In this document: piece by piece, positions 45,353 to 54,313 of the stretch
Layout: every line of letters starts with the position of its first letter
How positions within the stretch are numbered: position 1 is the stretch's first letter
Assembly (NCBI RefSeq): GCF_013283665.1
Contig: NZ_JABEKU010000002.1
Location: forward strand, 1,300,863-1,364,862
Reading direction: 5' to 3'
DNA from: Ensifer sesbaniae
GTDB lineage: Bacteria; Pseudomonadota; Alphaproteobacteria; Rhizobiales; Rhizobiaceae
DNA length: 64,000 nucleotides
Notes under the pieces: generated by a model
The model's database searches: none
The model's input: the letters and a program-made list of their open reading frames with translations, nothing else
What the model was told of the DNA's origin: nothing
Position numbers and translations under genes: made by a program

Positions 45353-45901
45353 CTACGGCATCAATATCCCGGCGCAAGATGCTGGCGAACCGCATGATGC
45401 AGGGATGGGTTCCCGTCTTTTCCGGAACGCCATGCGATGCGCCATTTTGCAGAGATCGCCGGAACAAATCGCGTTTAGGAGCGGGGTCGCCTGATGTCTC
45501 TGGCTGCGCGCCAGCCCGACAAAGCGACGCTTCACCTCTTCAAACAGGGCCGGAGGCAACGGGCCGTGGTAGCCGCTATCCGTGTCGAGCGGCCGGACGT
45601 CCGGCCCTGGCCAGGCAAAGCGGTTGCTTTCCGTCAAGACAATCCAGGAGCGTTCGTCATCCAGTCCCAAACGACGTTTTGTCGCCGGCGGGATCTCGAC
45701 TGCCTCGGCTGGATCGGAGGGCGGCGTATGCGTGATCGGAAGGACGCGGACCACCGGCGTTCCATCTTCCAAGGTGGCAACGATGGCAAGAACGAGCGCC
45801 GGGCGATCCTTGTCACCCTCTTCTCGTCCCTCCAAATGCTGCCAGTGCCAAAGATAGGAATACCGGAAGACCCAGCCGACCTTTGGCTCAGTCGGCAGCA
45901 T
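45353..45901 (-). CDS. PemK-like toxin, altered C-terminus
   Basis: 182 residues. Residues ~1-130 fit the plasmid-maintenance PemK-like family (GWVFRYSYLWHWQHLEGREE; KDRPALVLAIVATLEDGTPV; VRVLPITHTPPSDPAEAVEI; SWIVLTESNRFAWPGPDVRP; ALFEEVKRRFVGLARSQ). The expected short end after LARS is replaced by ~45 residues of Cys- and Arg-rich sequence, suggesting loss of the natural stop by rearrangement. The start overlaps the antitoxin end by 14 bases. The catalytic core looks complete, so activity is possible. Confidence 0.7.
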   Translation of the reverse strand: MLPTEPKVGWVFRYSYLWHWQHLEGREEGDKDRPALVLAIVATLEDGTPVVRVLPITHTPPSDPAEAVEIPPATKRRLGLDDERSWIVLTESNRFAWPGPDVRPLDTDSGYHGPLPPALFEEVKRRFVGLARSQRHQATPLLNAICSGDLCKMAHRMAFRKRREPIPASCGSPASCAGILMP

Positions 45902-46169
45902 TCTTGTCCTTCGTCAATTCGGCATTGAGATGGTCAAGTCCAGGATCCATCGTGGATGTTTCGACTGCAGCGAGGTCGTCCGCATCCAACGCGCTCGTCA
46001 GTTCGACTCGGCGCTCGCGCCGCATCAAGCGAAGATAGTCCTCATAGGCGATCAAAACCGTGCGCGGTCGGCCGTTCTTGGTGATAATCAACGGCTCGCG
46101 CATGGCTGCGTCCTGGTAGGCTCCAAAGTTCTTGGAGACCGCAGCGGCGGTGACGGTGGATGTCATCAT
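45888..46169 (-). CDS. Phd/YefM-family antitoxin paired with the PemK-like toxin
   Basis: 93 residues, start MMTSTV at 46169 or 46166, with GGAGGT upstream. Phd fold: VSKNFGAYQDAAMREPLIIT, KNGRPRTVLIAYEDYLRLMR; acidic C-terminus (ALDADDLAAVETSTMDPGLD). It should repress through the inverted repeat at 46182-46207. Confidence 0.85.
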   Translation of the reverse strand: MMTSTVTAAAVSKNFGAYQDAAMREPLIITKNGRPRTVLIAYEDYLRLMRRERRVELTSALDADDLAAVETSTMDPGLDHLNAELTKDKNAAD

Positions 46170-46181
46170 GCACCTCCATTT

Positions 46182-46207
46182 TTCCGTAAAATACGTACTT
46201 TACGGAA
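46182..46207. promoter_or_regulatory. Shared operator between the pemK-like and mqsRA loci
   Basis: TTCCGTAAA-ATACGTAC-TTTACGGAA is a perfect 9+8+9 inverted repeat. It is 12 bases upstream of the minus-strand antitoxin start and 36 bases upstream of the plus-strand mqsR start, so one operator may serve both divergent loci. Confidence 0.75.
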
Positions 46208-46242
46208 ATTTACAAGACGCCAACGTCACCAAGAAATTAAAT

Positions 46243-46613
46243 ATGGTCCGGAAGAAAGCAACGGATGTCGTCCCGAAACGCACCACCATTAGGGTGGCAT
46301 ATAAAGGCATGGAGAAAGCACGGCCGACCTACGATCTCGAGGCGATCAAGGTAGCGCTCGGGTCGACCGAGACGCTCGCAATGACCTCTTCCGCGCTCCG
46401 GGACGCCATGGCATTGGCTTCGATCGCGCGGGCGTGGTGGAAACGATCGCCGGGATGGATCGGCGGATGTTTTATAAGTCGATGACGACCTTTGCCGATC
46501 ACCGCGTGTGGCAAGACGTTTATCACGTGCCAGCACGCGGCATGCTTCTTTACGTGAAGTTTCAGGCAGACGTTATCACCGAGTTCGTGGTCATGTCTTT
46601 CAAGGAGAAATGA
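46243..46613 (+). pseudogene. mqsR: MqsR toxin with a single-base deletion
   Basis: From ATG 46243: KRTTIRVAYKGMEKARPTYD, LEAIKVALGS, SSALRDAMAL. One G is missing near 46413, where the run TTGGCTTCG should be one base longer. The next frame then restores GFDRAGVVETIAGMDRRMFY, KSMTTFADHRVWQDVYHVPA and ends VVMSFKEK at 46613. The motifs FYKSMTT-DH-WQDVY and SFKEK are diagnostic of MqsR, a GCU-cleaving RNase. The frame actually encoded stops at 46485, without the catalytic part. Confidence 0.85.
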
Positions 46614-46649
46614 GCATGGCAGTAAGCAAAAAGAGATCTGCCCGAAACG

Positions 46650-47036
46650 ATGGTGTTTCCGGAAACCGGCGAAACGCTGCGCCGGGGGGTACGACCCTTC
46701 CTCGTTACCTACAAGGGCACCAGCAAGACCGTCGAGCTTCCGGGGTATTACCCGGAAAATGGTGATGAGGGGATCCACGTCGACGATGATATGGCCGTTA
46801 CCGACGCGGCGATTAGGGCGTTGAAAGAAGAAGTCGAAGGCATTCCCTCGCCCGCCACCATACGACGCGTGCGCAAGAAGCTGAAACTATCTCAGCGCGA
46901 GGCGGGCGGCCTTCTCAAAGTTGGCGAGAATGCCTTCGACAAGTACGAGCGAGGCCTGGTCGAGCCGAGCGGCCCAACCAGCCAATTGCTGCGGCTCCTC
47001 GATGACCATCCCGAACTGATCGAGGAGCTCCGCTAA
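46650..47036 (+). CDS. mqsA: MqsA-type antitoxin, N-terminus lost by frameshift
   Basis: The conserved protein begins at ATG 46650 (MVFPETGETLRRGVRPFLVT) and runs 128 residues through the family middle (YKGTSKTVELPGYYPENGDE) to an XRE helix-turn-helix (IRRVRKKLKLSQREAGGLLK; NAFDKYERGLVEPSGPTSQL). The ancestral start is ATG 46616, two bases after the mqsR stop. Two single-base losses in A and C runs break the first ~12 codons, including a Cys of the zinc site (KEICPET in relatives). The DNA-binding half is intact, so it may still repress. Confidence 0.8.
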   Translation: MVFPETGETLRRGVRPFLVTYKGTSKTVELPGYYPENGDEGIHVDDDMAVTDAAIRALKEEVEGIPSPATIRRVRKKLKLSQREAGGLLKVGENAFDKYERGLVEPSGPTSQLLRLLDDHPELIEELR

Positions 47037-47576
47037 AGCTTGGCATAAACCCTGCTCAGCGGCGGACGCTACGCTCGTCGGGCGGAGGAATCTGCCCTGA
47101 TTGGGGAACTTTTAGTTGCTTCGTTGATATACATACTGAGCGGGCGTCGCCATTCTTTCCGAAGAATGGAACTGCGCGCAGCGCCCAGCCAGGAACTCAT
47201 TGAATAGATCAGATATCGGACTCGTGAAGGCGGCGGTGTACAGGGGCAAGGCTCCCACCTGCCTCGCCTACAAGTTGAACCTGATCTATGATGGCAATGG
47301 CGACCCCGTGGTCGATAGGAAATGCAGGCGCGGACGCCAACGACCTTGTTTTTTCTGCCCGCAGGGCCTGCGTGAGGCGGTCGCTCAAAAAGAATAGTCG
47401 GGTCAGGTGCGGATCACCGGACAGCTGATGCTACAAAGGAAAGTCCATCTGGACGCCGCACGGGAACGACCTCTGAGTGAGTGTCGTTCCCGTTCGGGTT
47501 CCATCCATTATGTCGTCTGTCTGCGAGCATGAATTGCAGTTAGCGAAATGGGCCGCATGCCGCGAGACGTTGGAAC
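47037..47576. other. Intergenic with a strong hairpin at 47461-47492
   Basis: No gene is supported; a TTG frame at 47200-47397 has no family features. CGGGAACGAC / GTCGTTCCCG (10 bp, 12-base loop) lies ~85 bases past the SDR stop on the minus strand and may end that transcript, although no T run follows. Confidence 0.45.
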
Positions 47577-48359
47577 TCAAGCAAGCGTCGACCTGAAAGC
47601 GCCACCGTCGAGCAGGATATTCTGGCCGACAATGTAGCCTGCGTACTGGCTGCAAAGAAATGCCGCGGTAGCGCCGAACTCCTCAATCGTGCCGAAGCGC
47701 CCGGTCGGATTCTCCGCATGCGCCTCCTGCCGCGCCTGGTCGATTGAGATGCCCTTCATTTCTGCCCTTCGCTGGAGAAGCACGGCTACACGATCAGTCT
47801 CATGCGCCCCTGGTAGGAGGTTGTTGATCGTTACGCCATGTTTCGCGACTTGCCTCGCCGTCCCTGCCACGAAACCGGTCAGTCCGCTGCGCGATGCGTT
47901 GGACAGGCCCAACTCCGGGATCGGTGACTTTACTGACGCGGAGGTGATGTTGACGACGCGCCCCCAGCTCCTATCGATCATGCCGGGCAGAACCGCTTTC
48001 ATCAGCAAGATTGGGGTCAGCATGTTGGCGTTCAGTGCGTTCAACCATTCATTCGTCTCCCAATCAGACCACAGCCCAGGCGGCGGTCCCCCTGCATTGG
48101 TGACGAGGATGTCGGCTTTCGGTTCCGCTTCGAGAAGCTCTTGCCGTCCTTCTACGGTCGTTACGTCGGCGACCACGGCATAGACTTCGGCGTCTGCCAA
48201 TTCCCGAAGCTCCCTCGCGGTGGCCTCCAGCGTGTCCCGGCTACGACCGTTCAGGGTAACGATCACGCCCGCCTCCGCAAGTTTCTGCGCCACGCCTCTG
48301 CCCAGCCCTTTTGAACTCGCGCAGACGATCGCACGCTTGCCCCTTATTCCCAAATCCAT
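47577..48359 (-). CDS. SDR-family oxidoreductase lacking the usual Tyr-x3-Lys
   Basis: 260 residues. The Rossmann start is CASSKGLGRGVAQKLAEAGV; NAGG and the catalytic-Ser segment VVNITSASVKSPIPELGLSN are present. Where most SDRs have Y-x-x-x-K this protein has L-S-N-A-S-R, as in a subgroup annotated as 3-oxoacyl-ACP-reductase-like. The C-terminus has NPTGRFGTIEEFGATAAFLC. It is the third gene of the ridA / PLP enzyme / SDR operon, 15 bases after the PLP gene. Reductase activity on a keto or imine product is possible, but the altered tetrad makes this uncertain. Confidence 0.85.
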   Translation of the reverse strand: MDLGIRGKRAIVCASSKGLGRGVAQKLAEAGVIVTLNGRSRDTLEATARELRELADAEVYAVVADVTTVEGRQELLEAEPKADILVTNAGGPPPGLWSDWETNEWLNALNANMLTPILLMKAVLPGMIDRSWGRVVNITSASVKSPIPELGLSNASRSGLTGFVAGTARQVAKHGVTINNLLPGAHETDRVAVLLQRRAEMKGISIDQARQEAHAENPTGRFGTIEEFGATAAFLCSQYAGYIVGQNILLDGGAFRSTLA

Positions 48360-48374
48360 CGCAGTTCCGTCCTT

Positions 48375-49571
48375 CTATTGGATTGCATCTTTTGCGATTT
48401 GTTCAACCGCATAGACGAGGCCATCGACCTCCCCCGCGGTATTGAAGTAACTGACCGAGGCTCGGGCTATTTCCTGTAGTCCGCGCGCCGTCATGTCGAA
48501 GGGCGTGTAGGGTATGCCGTTTGCCCCGATTGAGATGCTTTTGGCAGCTAGCTTGCTTCTCACAACCGATGCCGAAATTCCCGCCACGGCAAAAGATACA
48601 AGGCCCGACTGTTTCGTACCGAGGTCGCGCATCTCGACTCCTGGAATACGTTTCAACCCTTCGCGAAGCCGGGTTGCCAGTAGGGCGATGCGGGCTTGGA
48701 TCGCCTCGACACCCAACTCCGAAGCCAGCGCGATCGCCTCGCCGAGCCCCAGGAGTAGTGATATAGGCGCTTCGGACGTTTCGAATAGACGAGCGTCTTT
48801 CCTCAGCTCGACTTTTCCATTCACGAGAGGGCCGGAGCTCACATCAACGAAACCGGGATCGAGCTTCTCAAGGAACTTGGAGCGAACGTAGACGAGAGCC
48901 GTTCCGCGCGGCCCTCTAACGTATTTCCTGCCGGCCGCCTTGAGAACATCGCAACCTATCCTCGACACATCGATAGGGAGCTGACCAAGTGCCTGCCCGG
49001 CATCCACGAAGTATGGGATGCGAGCCGCGTTGGCGACCCGCCCGATGGCTTCGGCGTCGTTTATCAGTCCCCCGTTGGCAGGAAGCCATGTAAGCGAGAT
49101 GAGGCGCACGTTGTCGTCGATCATTGCCGAAAGAGCGTTCGCATCGACACTGCCGTCGTCCATGCAGGGAATGATCTCGATGCTTGCCCCGGCATGGCTT
49201 GCCGCACGCTGCATCGATGCGACATTACCGCCCCATTCCTGTCGGCCAATTAGAATGCGCTCGCCCGACCTCAGCTGTGGCAACGCAGCAAACACGCTCC
49301 CCCAAAGGGCAGACCCCGATCCACCGAACGCAACCTCGCCTTCGTCGGCGCCGATGAACTTGGCAGCGTTGGTACGAAGCATCGCGAGCTCGTCCGCAAC
49401 CAGTGCGGCAGCTTCCATCGGACCTCGCCTCGATTCCAGCATCAAGTGTCCGATAATTGCTTCGGTGACCCGCCTCGGTGGGAGCGAAGCTCCGGCGTGA
49501 TTGAAGTGCCTTCGCTCGGCGCAGCCGGGTGTGTCGTTGCGCAGGCTGTCGATTTTTGCATCGGTCAGCAT
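48375..49571 (-). CDS. PLP-dependent class V aminotransferase-like enzyme
   Basis: 398 residues. Class V fold: [40 protein letters not shown], cofactor-holding [20 protein letters not shown] and the Schiff-base Lys in [20 protein letters not shown]. The [11 protein letters not shown] motif is typical of the isopenicillin-N-epimerase / EgtE-like lyase group. It may cleave a C-S or C-N bond and release an enamine or imine, which the RidA protein encoded just upstream would hydrolyse. Start overlaps the ridA stop by seven bases. Confidence 0.88.
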   Translation of the reverse strand: MLTDAKIDSLRNDTPGCAERRHFNHAGASLPPRRVTEAIIGHLMLESRRGPMEAAALVADELAMLRTNAAKFIGADEGEVAFGGSGSALWGSVFAALPQLRSGERILIGRQEWGGNVASMQRAASHAGASIEIIPCMDDGSVDANALSAMIDDNVRLISLTWLPANGGLINDAEAIGRVANAARIPYFVDAGQALGQLPIDVSRIGCDVLKAAGRKYVRGPRGTALVYVRSKFLEKLDPGFVDVSSGPLVNGKVELRKDARLFETSEAPISLLLGLGEAIALASELGVEAIQARIALLATRLREGLKRIPGVEMRDLGTKQSGLVSFAVAGISASVVRSKLAAKSISIGANGIPYTPFDMTARGLQEIARASVSYFNTAGEVDGLVYAVEQIAKDAIQ

Positions 49572-50044
49572 CTGGTCTCCTCCAGTTCCACGACCGCATC
49601 GATCTCGACGGCTGCCCCCGAGGGAAGCGAACTGACACCAATGGCTGCTCTGGTGTGCTGCCCGGCTTCGCCGAACACCGCAACCATAAGGTCGGAGGCA
49701 CCGTTTGCAATCTTCGACTGATCCTTGAACTCGCTCGTTGCCGTGACGAACACGCCGAGCTTCACGATGCGACGGACAGACGAAAGCGAACCGTCTGTTT
49801 TGGCGGCGATCAGTCCGAGAAGGTTAAGGGCTGCGATAAGCGCCGCTTGCACCCCCTGCTCGTGGGATATGTCCGCACCCAGGGTGCCTGCAATAATCTC
49901 ACCATCTGGCGCCTTGCTGATCTGACCTGATATGAACAAGAGGTTGCCCGTGCGGACCACCGAAATGTAGTTCGCAGCCGGAGAAGTCGGTGCGGGGAGT
50001 TCCAGGCCAAGAGTAGCCAGTTTGTCACGGATAGATATCGTCAT
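49565..50044 (-). CDS. RidA (YjgF) family enamine/imine deaminase
   Basis: 159 residues from ATG 50044 with AAGGAG six bases upstream; the frame is open further upstream without family match. The RidA pattern is clear ([80 protein letters not shown]). The Arg of R-A-A-I-G is the conserved substrate-carboxylate ligand. RidA hydrolyses reactive 2-aminoacrylate-type products of PLP enzymes; the next gene encodes such an enzyme. First gene of the operon, divergent from the LysR gene at 50131. Confidence 0.9.
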   Translation of the reverse strand: MTISIRDKLATLGLELPAPTSPAANYISVVRTGNLLFISGQISKAPDGEIIAGTLGADISHEQGVQAALIAALNLLGLIAAKTDGSLSSVRRIVKLGVFVTATSEFKDQSKIANGASDLMVAVFGEAGQHTRAAIGVSSLPSGAAVEIDAVVELEETRC

Positions 50045-50130
50045 TGCTTTCTCCTTTTCTTCTTGCTTCATGGAAGAAATCCGAGGAGCCCACCAATTCA
50101 AAGCTTTGTGCCCTGTGATCGAATTCGTTA

Positions 50131-51087
50131 ATGTCAGCCGCCATTCATCCGCGAGGCATCGGCAAGTTGCGTAGTTCCCCATTTCTCCCACCCCTTTCCG
50201 CGGCCAGGGTCTTTCAAGTGGTAGCGAACCGAGGGAGCTTCCGATTGGCCGGCGAGGAACTGCTGATTACGCAAAGCGCGGTGAGCCACCACATCAAGCA
50301 GCTCGAGAGTGCTCTGGGTACTCCGCTCTTTCGTCGCAAGAGTAAGAGCATAGAGCTGACCGAGGCAGGCACGATGTTTCTTGCCACCGTTGACGAGGCC
50401 TTCACTGTGCTGTCGGAGGGCACCGCGAGGGTACGCTCGCAATCCGGGCAGACCAGATTGCGTGTGAGCTTGCTCCCCTCCTTCGCCGCGAACTGGCTGA
50501 TCAACAGACTTGGCGGTTTCCTCAAGAGCCATCCAGCGATCGAACTCGAATTGGATCCGACCCTGCGTATTGTCGATGTAGGGCGCGGAGAAGCGGATAT
50601 CGCGATTCGATTTGGCGATTTTGGCGCGAGCAAGCAGTCCTGTGTGCACCTCGCAAACGAAGATTTGTCTCCGGTGTTGAGCCCGGCGCTGTACGGAGAC
50701 GGCTCCCAGTTTCAATCCCCCCTGGACCTTCTCAACCACGAGATATTGCAGGCCAAGAGCGGCCTCGAGTGGCAGCTGTGGTCGGAGGCAGCCGGATTTC
50801 CACTTGAGAAGGCCAAACAGACCCGCCTGACCGACTACAACATTGTATTGCAAGCTGCTCTTGATGGTCAGGGTGTCGCCATGGGGCGAGGCCTTCTTGT
50901 TCGGGAGCATATTCGGACGGGGCGGCTGGTCAGGCCCTTGTCAGCGTCCTTGAGCTCACAGAAAGCAGCGTACTGGGCAGCCTTCGACCCGCTCTCGAAG
51001 AAACTTCCAGCGATAGAAGCTCTTGTCGGCTGGTTGAAAAACGAGATGACCCTATCGGCGCAGAGAACGTCCGGCCCCATTTTTTGA
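50131..51087 (+). CDS. LysR-family regulator (GcvA-like)
   Basis: 318 residues. N-terminal winged helix (LPPLSAARVFQVVANRGSFR, LLITQSAVSHHIKQLESALG) and effector domain starting LRVSLLPSFAANWLINRLGG, typical of the GcvA subgroup. It is divergent from the ridA operon (86-base gap), which it should control. A CAAAG/CTTTG palindrome at 50098-50107 lies in the shared promoter. Confidence 0.92.
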   Translation: MSAAIHPRGIGKLRSSPFLPPLSAARVFQVVANRGSFRLAGEELLITQSAVSHHIKQLESALGTPLFRRKSKSIELTEAGTMFLATVDEAFTVLSEGTARVRSQSGQTRLRVSLLPSFAANWLINRLGGFLKSHPAIELELDPTLRIVDVGRGEADIAIRFGDFGASKQSCVHLANEDLSPVLSPALYGDGSQFQSPLDLLNHEILQAKSGLEWQLWSEAAGFPLEKAKQTRLTDYNIVLQAALDGQGVAMGRGLLVREHIRTGRLVRPLSASLSSQKAAYWAAFDPLSKKLPAIEALVGWLKNEMTLSAQRTSGPIF

Positions 51088-51341
51088 TCGATGCAATCGC
51101 CGTCCCAACGATAAGATCTGCCGGCGGATACCTCTCGGCGCGCCCATGATCTCTGGTCCCTCCCTCACGTCGGAGGCCCATCGCCACGTTGAGAGGAGCA
51201 GAGCGCAACTCTCACTCTACGCCCCGGGCCAGATCACGGGCTTTGGCAAATTCAAGGTCAGTGCGACGCGAAAGTCGCCTAAGTAATTGTTTGTACAGGA
51301 GTTATATTCTGGAACAAACCTGATGTTCTGCGCGGCGACAA

Positions 51342-51689
51342 TCAAGGTGAGACTCTCATCCTGATCGTCGCGCAGCCTGGACCTCCGACAAGCACGACGT
51401 TGTTGGCATCCGCCATGAACTCACAGCGATGGAGCTGGAGCACGAGGGCCTCGCTGATCTCACTGCTGGCGAAGTCGAAGCCAGCCAGATCGCGGTAGAC
51501 CTGGAAGGGGGCTGCCTTGAGCTGATAGGCGACGGACCTGACCTCCCGCTCCATCTCGGCCTTCAGGAGTTGCGACAGGACCAGGGTGGCGGCTTCGCAG
51601 GCGGGAGATGCCTGCTCGGTCAGTTCGGCGACGGCCTGCGCCATGCCGTGCATCTTCAGGCCTGAGCATGATGACGATGGCGGGATCAT
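51342..51689 (-). pseudogene. IS21-family IstB fragment
   Basis: The minus strand reads LKMHGMAQAVAELTEQASPA, LSQLLKAEMEREVRSVAYQL, FQVYRDLAGFDFASSEISEA and NVVLVGGPG, the N-terminal part of IstB up to the Walker A loop, where it breaks off. The ATPase core is missing. Confidence 0.85.
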
Positions 51690-52190
51690 GACGCTTGGCG
51701 CGCCTCCCGAGCCTGGCGCAGTGCATCGTAGCGCTCGACATTAGCCTGCGGCTCCTTGGCTTGGCCAGGCTCAGCGCCTGCGGTGCATCCGCGACAGGTG
51801 TCGGGAGCGGCCTGCCATCGACTAGCCTGTGCAGCACATTGAGGATGTGGACCTTGGTGGTGACGCCGACCTCGAGTGCCATCTCCACTGCGGCCAGCAC
51901 GGCCTGCTCGCCATGTTGCAGAACGAGAACCAGGCTCTCGACCATCTCCCGGTCGCCTCCGGGCTTCCTGAGCAGATGCTGCTGCAACTGCTTGAAAGCT
52001 TCGGGCAGTTCTGTGAAGGGAGCGCCGTCGCGCAGAGCACCGGGCTTGCGCTGGATAACCGCCAGATACGGTTCGACCGGGGCCGTCATGCGACCGTTCG
52101 ATGATACGGCGGTGCTCGCAATGCGGCCTATACGCACATCCAGACGCTGGGAGAACGGCTCTCCAGATAGACGAGCATGGGCTCCATGAT
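51686..52190 (-). pseudogene. IS21-family IstA C-terminal fragment
   Basis: YLAVIQRKPGALRDGAPFTE, LPEAFKQLQQHLLRKPGGDR, MVESLVLVLQHGEQAVLAAV and HILNVLHRLVDGRPLPTP match the IstA C-terminus. A frameshift near 51800 moves the end (PQANVERYDALRQAR) into another frame, with the stop at 51686 overlapping istB as in intact IS21 elements. The catalytic domain is absent. Confidence 0.85.
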
Positions 52191-52196
52191 CCGTTC

Positions 52197-53288
52197 TCAG
52201 TCAATCGGTTTTACGTCGGCGGGCTGCGCGAGCGTCCGGGTCACCTCGGCGATGAGCCTGCTGCGCCCGCGCTCCGGCCTGTCGAGATGAACGTAATGCG
52301 TTGCCCTGGGGATTGTGACCGTGCGCACGCTTGCAGCCCGTCTCAAGTCCTGAGCCAGCGTCGTGACGTCCTCCGGTCGGCTCCAGAAATCATTTTCCGA
52401 GCGGATCACCAGCACACGCGCAGTGATCGGACCGGCATCCCAAAGTTTGCGCCCCGAAGCAAGTTCAAATGAGTCGGCCATGGCGCCCGACGGAGCTCGG
52501 AACGAAGGTGGGTTGCGGCTGGCTGAGGTCGGATCAGAGGCAAGCGCCGCAGCTTGATAGGCCTCCGCCACCCTCGGATCGCGCCAGGTGGCCTTGTCCT
52601 CGACCGGAATCGAGCGGTCCCACGATGGCAGCAAGGAGGCGGCCGTGTTCAGGCGGTAAGCCCCGAAGCGCTTGACGTGGAACTCGTCGGGCTTATTCGG
52701 ATCGGCCATGTCAGAGCCTGGCCCCAGGGTCTTGTGACCGGAGTGCGCACCGTAGAGGCTGTTGTAGATCACCAGATGGCTCACCTCGTCCGGGTTCTGG
52801 CTGGAATACATGCCCGCCCAATGACCGCCGGTGGCCCAGCCCAGGATTGCAACTTGCGACCGCCCTGTCCTCGCCTGTATGGCGTCGACTACGGCGGCGA
52901 TGTCGCGAACCACTTCGTCGGAGCGTACGAGCGGTTGGCCATCTTGGCTTCCGTCTTGCCCGCCCCTCCTTGAGCCACCGTAGCCGCGCACATCAATGAT
53001 GAAGACGTGATGCCCGGCGCGAACCAAGTCGGCTGCGAGAGAGCCTCCCTCCACCGGAAGATCAAAGGAAGCAACGCCGGGCACGCGCGCGCCGTGGACC
53101 AGCACAACCGGCAGTCTGCCTGGCTGAAGCTTGTCATCGCTTACCTCACGGACCGCCAGTTCAACGCCCGGATCGCTGGTCACGGTAAAGTCTTGGCGCA
53201 TTATCGCTGCATGAGCGGTACCGCCAAGAAGAATAGCCCCGATGAGGACCGCCCTGCTCAGACGCGGAGTTATTGGCTGCGAGCGCAT
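52197..53288 (-). CDS. Exported alpha/beta hydrolase with Ala at the nucleophile position
   Basis: 363 residues from ATG 53288 with AAAGGAGG upstream; the longer open frame adds non-coding-like sequence. Signal peptide SRAVLIGAILLGGTAHAA. Fold: LPVVLVHGARVPGVASFDLP, VFIIDVRGYGGSRRG, elbow VAILGWATGGHWAG, late Asp strand VLVIRSENDFWS and final His in RATHYVHLDRPE. The elbow is G-W-A-T-G, so the usual Ser is Ala while Asp and His remain. Either the enzyme is not a classical esterase or it binds rather than cleaves. Divergent from the LysR gene at 53384. Confidence 0.85.
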   Translation of the reverse strand: MRSQPITPRLSRAVLIGAILLGGTAHAAIMRQDFTVTSDPGVELAVREVSDDKLQPGRLPVVLVHGARVPGVASFDLPVEGGSLAADLVRAGHHVFIIDVRGYGGSRRGGQDGSQDGQPLVRSDEVVRDIAAVVDAIQARTGRSQVAILGWATGGHWAGMYSSQNPDEVSHLVIYNSLYGAHSGHKTLGPGSDMADPNKPDEFHVKRFGAYRLNTAASLLPSWDRSIPVEDKATWRDPRVAEAYQAAALASDPTSASRNPPSFRAPSGAMADSFELASGRKLWDAGPITARVLVIRSENDFWSRPEDVTTLAQDLRRAASVRTVTIPRATHYVHLDRPERGRSRLIAEVTRTLAQPADVKPID

Positions 53289-53349
53289 TAGAACCTCCTT
53301 TCTGCTGCTGTCAGGCTCTTGACTTGGCACCTCTGTGCGGTTTCTTCCA

Positions 53350-53385
53350 ATATCAATTGGCAGTTTATTGAGACGATATTGATAT
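53350..53385. promoter_or_regulatory. LysR-type operator between hydrolase and LysR genes
   Basis: ATATCAAT (53350-53357) and ATTGATAT (53378-53385) form an inverted repeat; the second arm includes the LysR start codon. A divergent promoter with an internal dyad is typical of LysR autoregulation. Confidence 0.55.
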
Positions 53386-54313
53386 GATGGTCGACCTGCA
53401 TCACATGCGCCACTTCGTGGCCGTTGCCGAGGAGCTTCACTTCGGCAGGGCCGCCAGCCGTCTTCACATGGCCCAGCCGCCACTCTCGCAGTCGATCAAA
53501 CGCCTTGAAACCGCACTCGGTTTTCAGCTCTTCGTCCGGACGCAACGGCGGGTTGAACTGACCCCTGCAGGCCATGTATTCCTGAATGAGGCGCGCCGCA
53601 CGCTACAGCAGGCCGACGACAGCATACGAATGGCGCGACGGGCCGCATCGGAAGATCTGGCCGAAATCACGGTGACCTTTACGAGCGCGGCGCTCTACCG
53701 CGTTCTTCCCGCCGCGCTCCGCGCCCATCGCGAACGCTTTCCGATGGTCGAGGTCCGCTTGGATGAACGATCAACCGACGCACAACTCCAGGGATTGCTG
53801 GAGGGCACGGTCGACGTGGGGTTTGTTACGCCGCCCCTGAAGACGGAATCAGGGCTAGAGGTCGAAGTGATCGATCGCGACCGCTTTTGCCTCGCAGTGC
53901 CGCGTACGAGCCGCTTGGCGACGGGGAAACCGGTCGGCTTGGCTGAACTCTCGCACGAGTCCTTCGTACTCTTTCCGCATGTGCAAGGACCATCGCTCCA
54001 CAGTCAGTTAATGAGCGCCTGCCGGAAGGCCGGCTTCGTGCCACGCGTGCGCCAGGAGGCCCGCCAGATGCATACGATCCTGAGCCTTGTCGCGGCCGAT
54101 ATGGGAGTGGCCTTCGTACCGGAAGGGGCGCGCTCCATGCAGGTGGAGGGTGTGGCTATGGTGCCGTTGGAGGGAATGCCGGACGACCTAACCTGGGATC
54201 TCGCGATAGTATGGAAGCCGCGCGGCGTCCGCCGGGCGCCGGGCGCGTTTCTGGAGACGGTCAGATCCCTGTCGAGCAGAAGCAGACAGCCAGGGCACAA
54301 AGCTTGGTCGTGA
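53384..54313 (+). CDS. LysR-family regulator (BenM/CatM-like)
   Basis: 309 residues. Winged helix MRHFVAVAEELHFGRAASRL, MAQPPLSQSIKRLETALGFQ, then the effector domain (VGFVTPPLKTESGLEVEVID). The AEELHFGRAA-QPPLSQ-I-LE signature is that of the aromatic-catabolism LysR group. It likely regulates the divergent hydrolase gene and perhaps the LVIVD gene. Confidence 0.92.
   Translation: MMVDLHHMRHFVAVAEELHFGRAASRLHMAQPPLSQSIKRLETALGFQLFVRTQRRVELTPAGHVFLNEARRTLQQADDSIRMARRAASEDLAEITVTFTSAALYRVLPAALRAHRERFPMVEVRLDERSTDAQLQGLLEGTVDVGFVTPPLKTESGLEVEVIDRDRFCLAVPRTSRLATGKPVGLAELSHESFVLFPHVQGPSLHSQLMSACRKAGFVPRVRQEARQMHTILSLVAADMGVAFVPEGARSMQVEGVAMVPLEGMPDDLTWDLAIVWKPRGVRRAPGAFLETVRSLSSRSRQPGHKAWS

Noticed and set aside
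47200-47397. 65-codon plus-strand frame from TTG
   Set aside because: No ribosome site and no recognisable family; kept only as a note in the spacer.
47463-47488. GGAAC-N17-CGTT match to the general-stress promoter
   Set aside because: It is produced by the hairpin CGGGAACGAC/GTCGTTCCCG and occurs on both strands at once; no gene follows in a suitable position.
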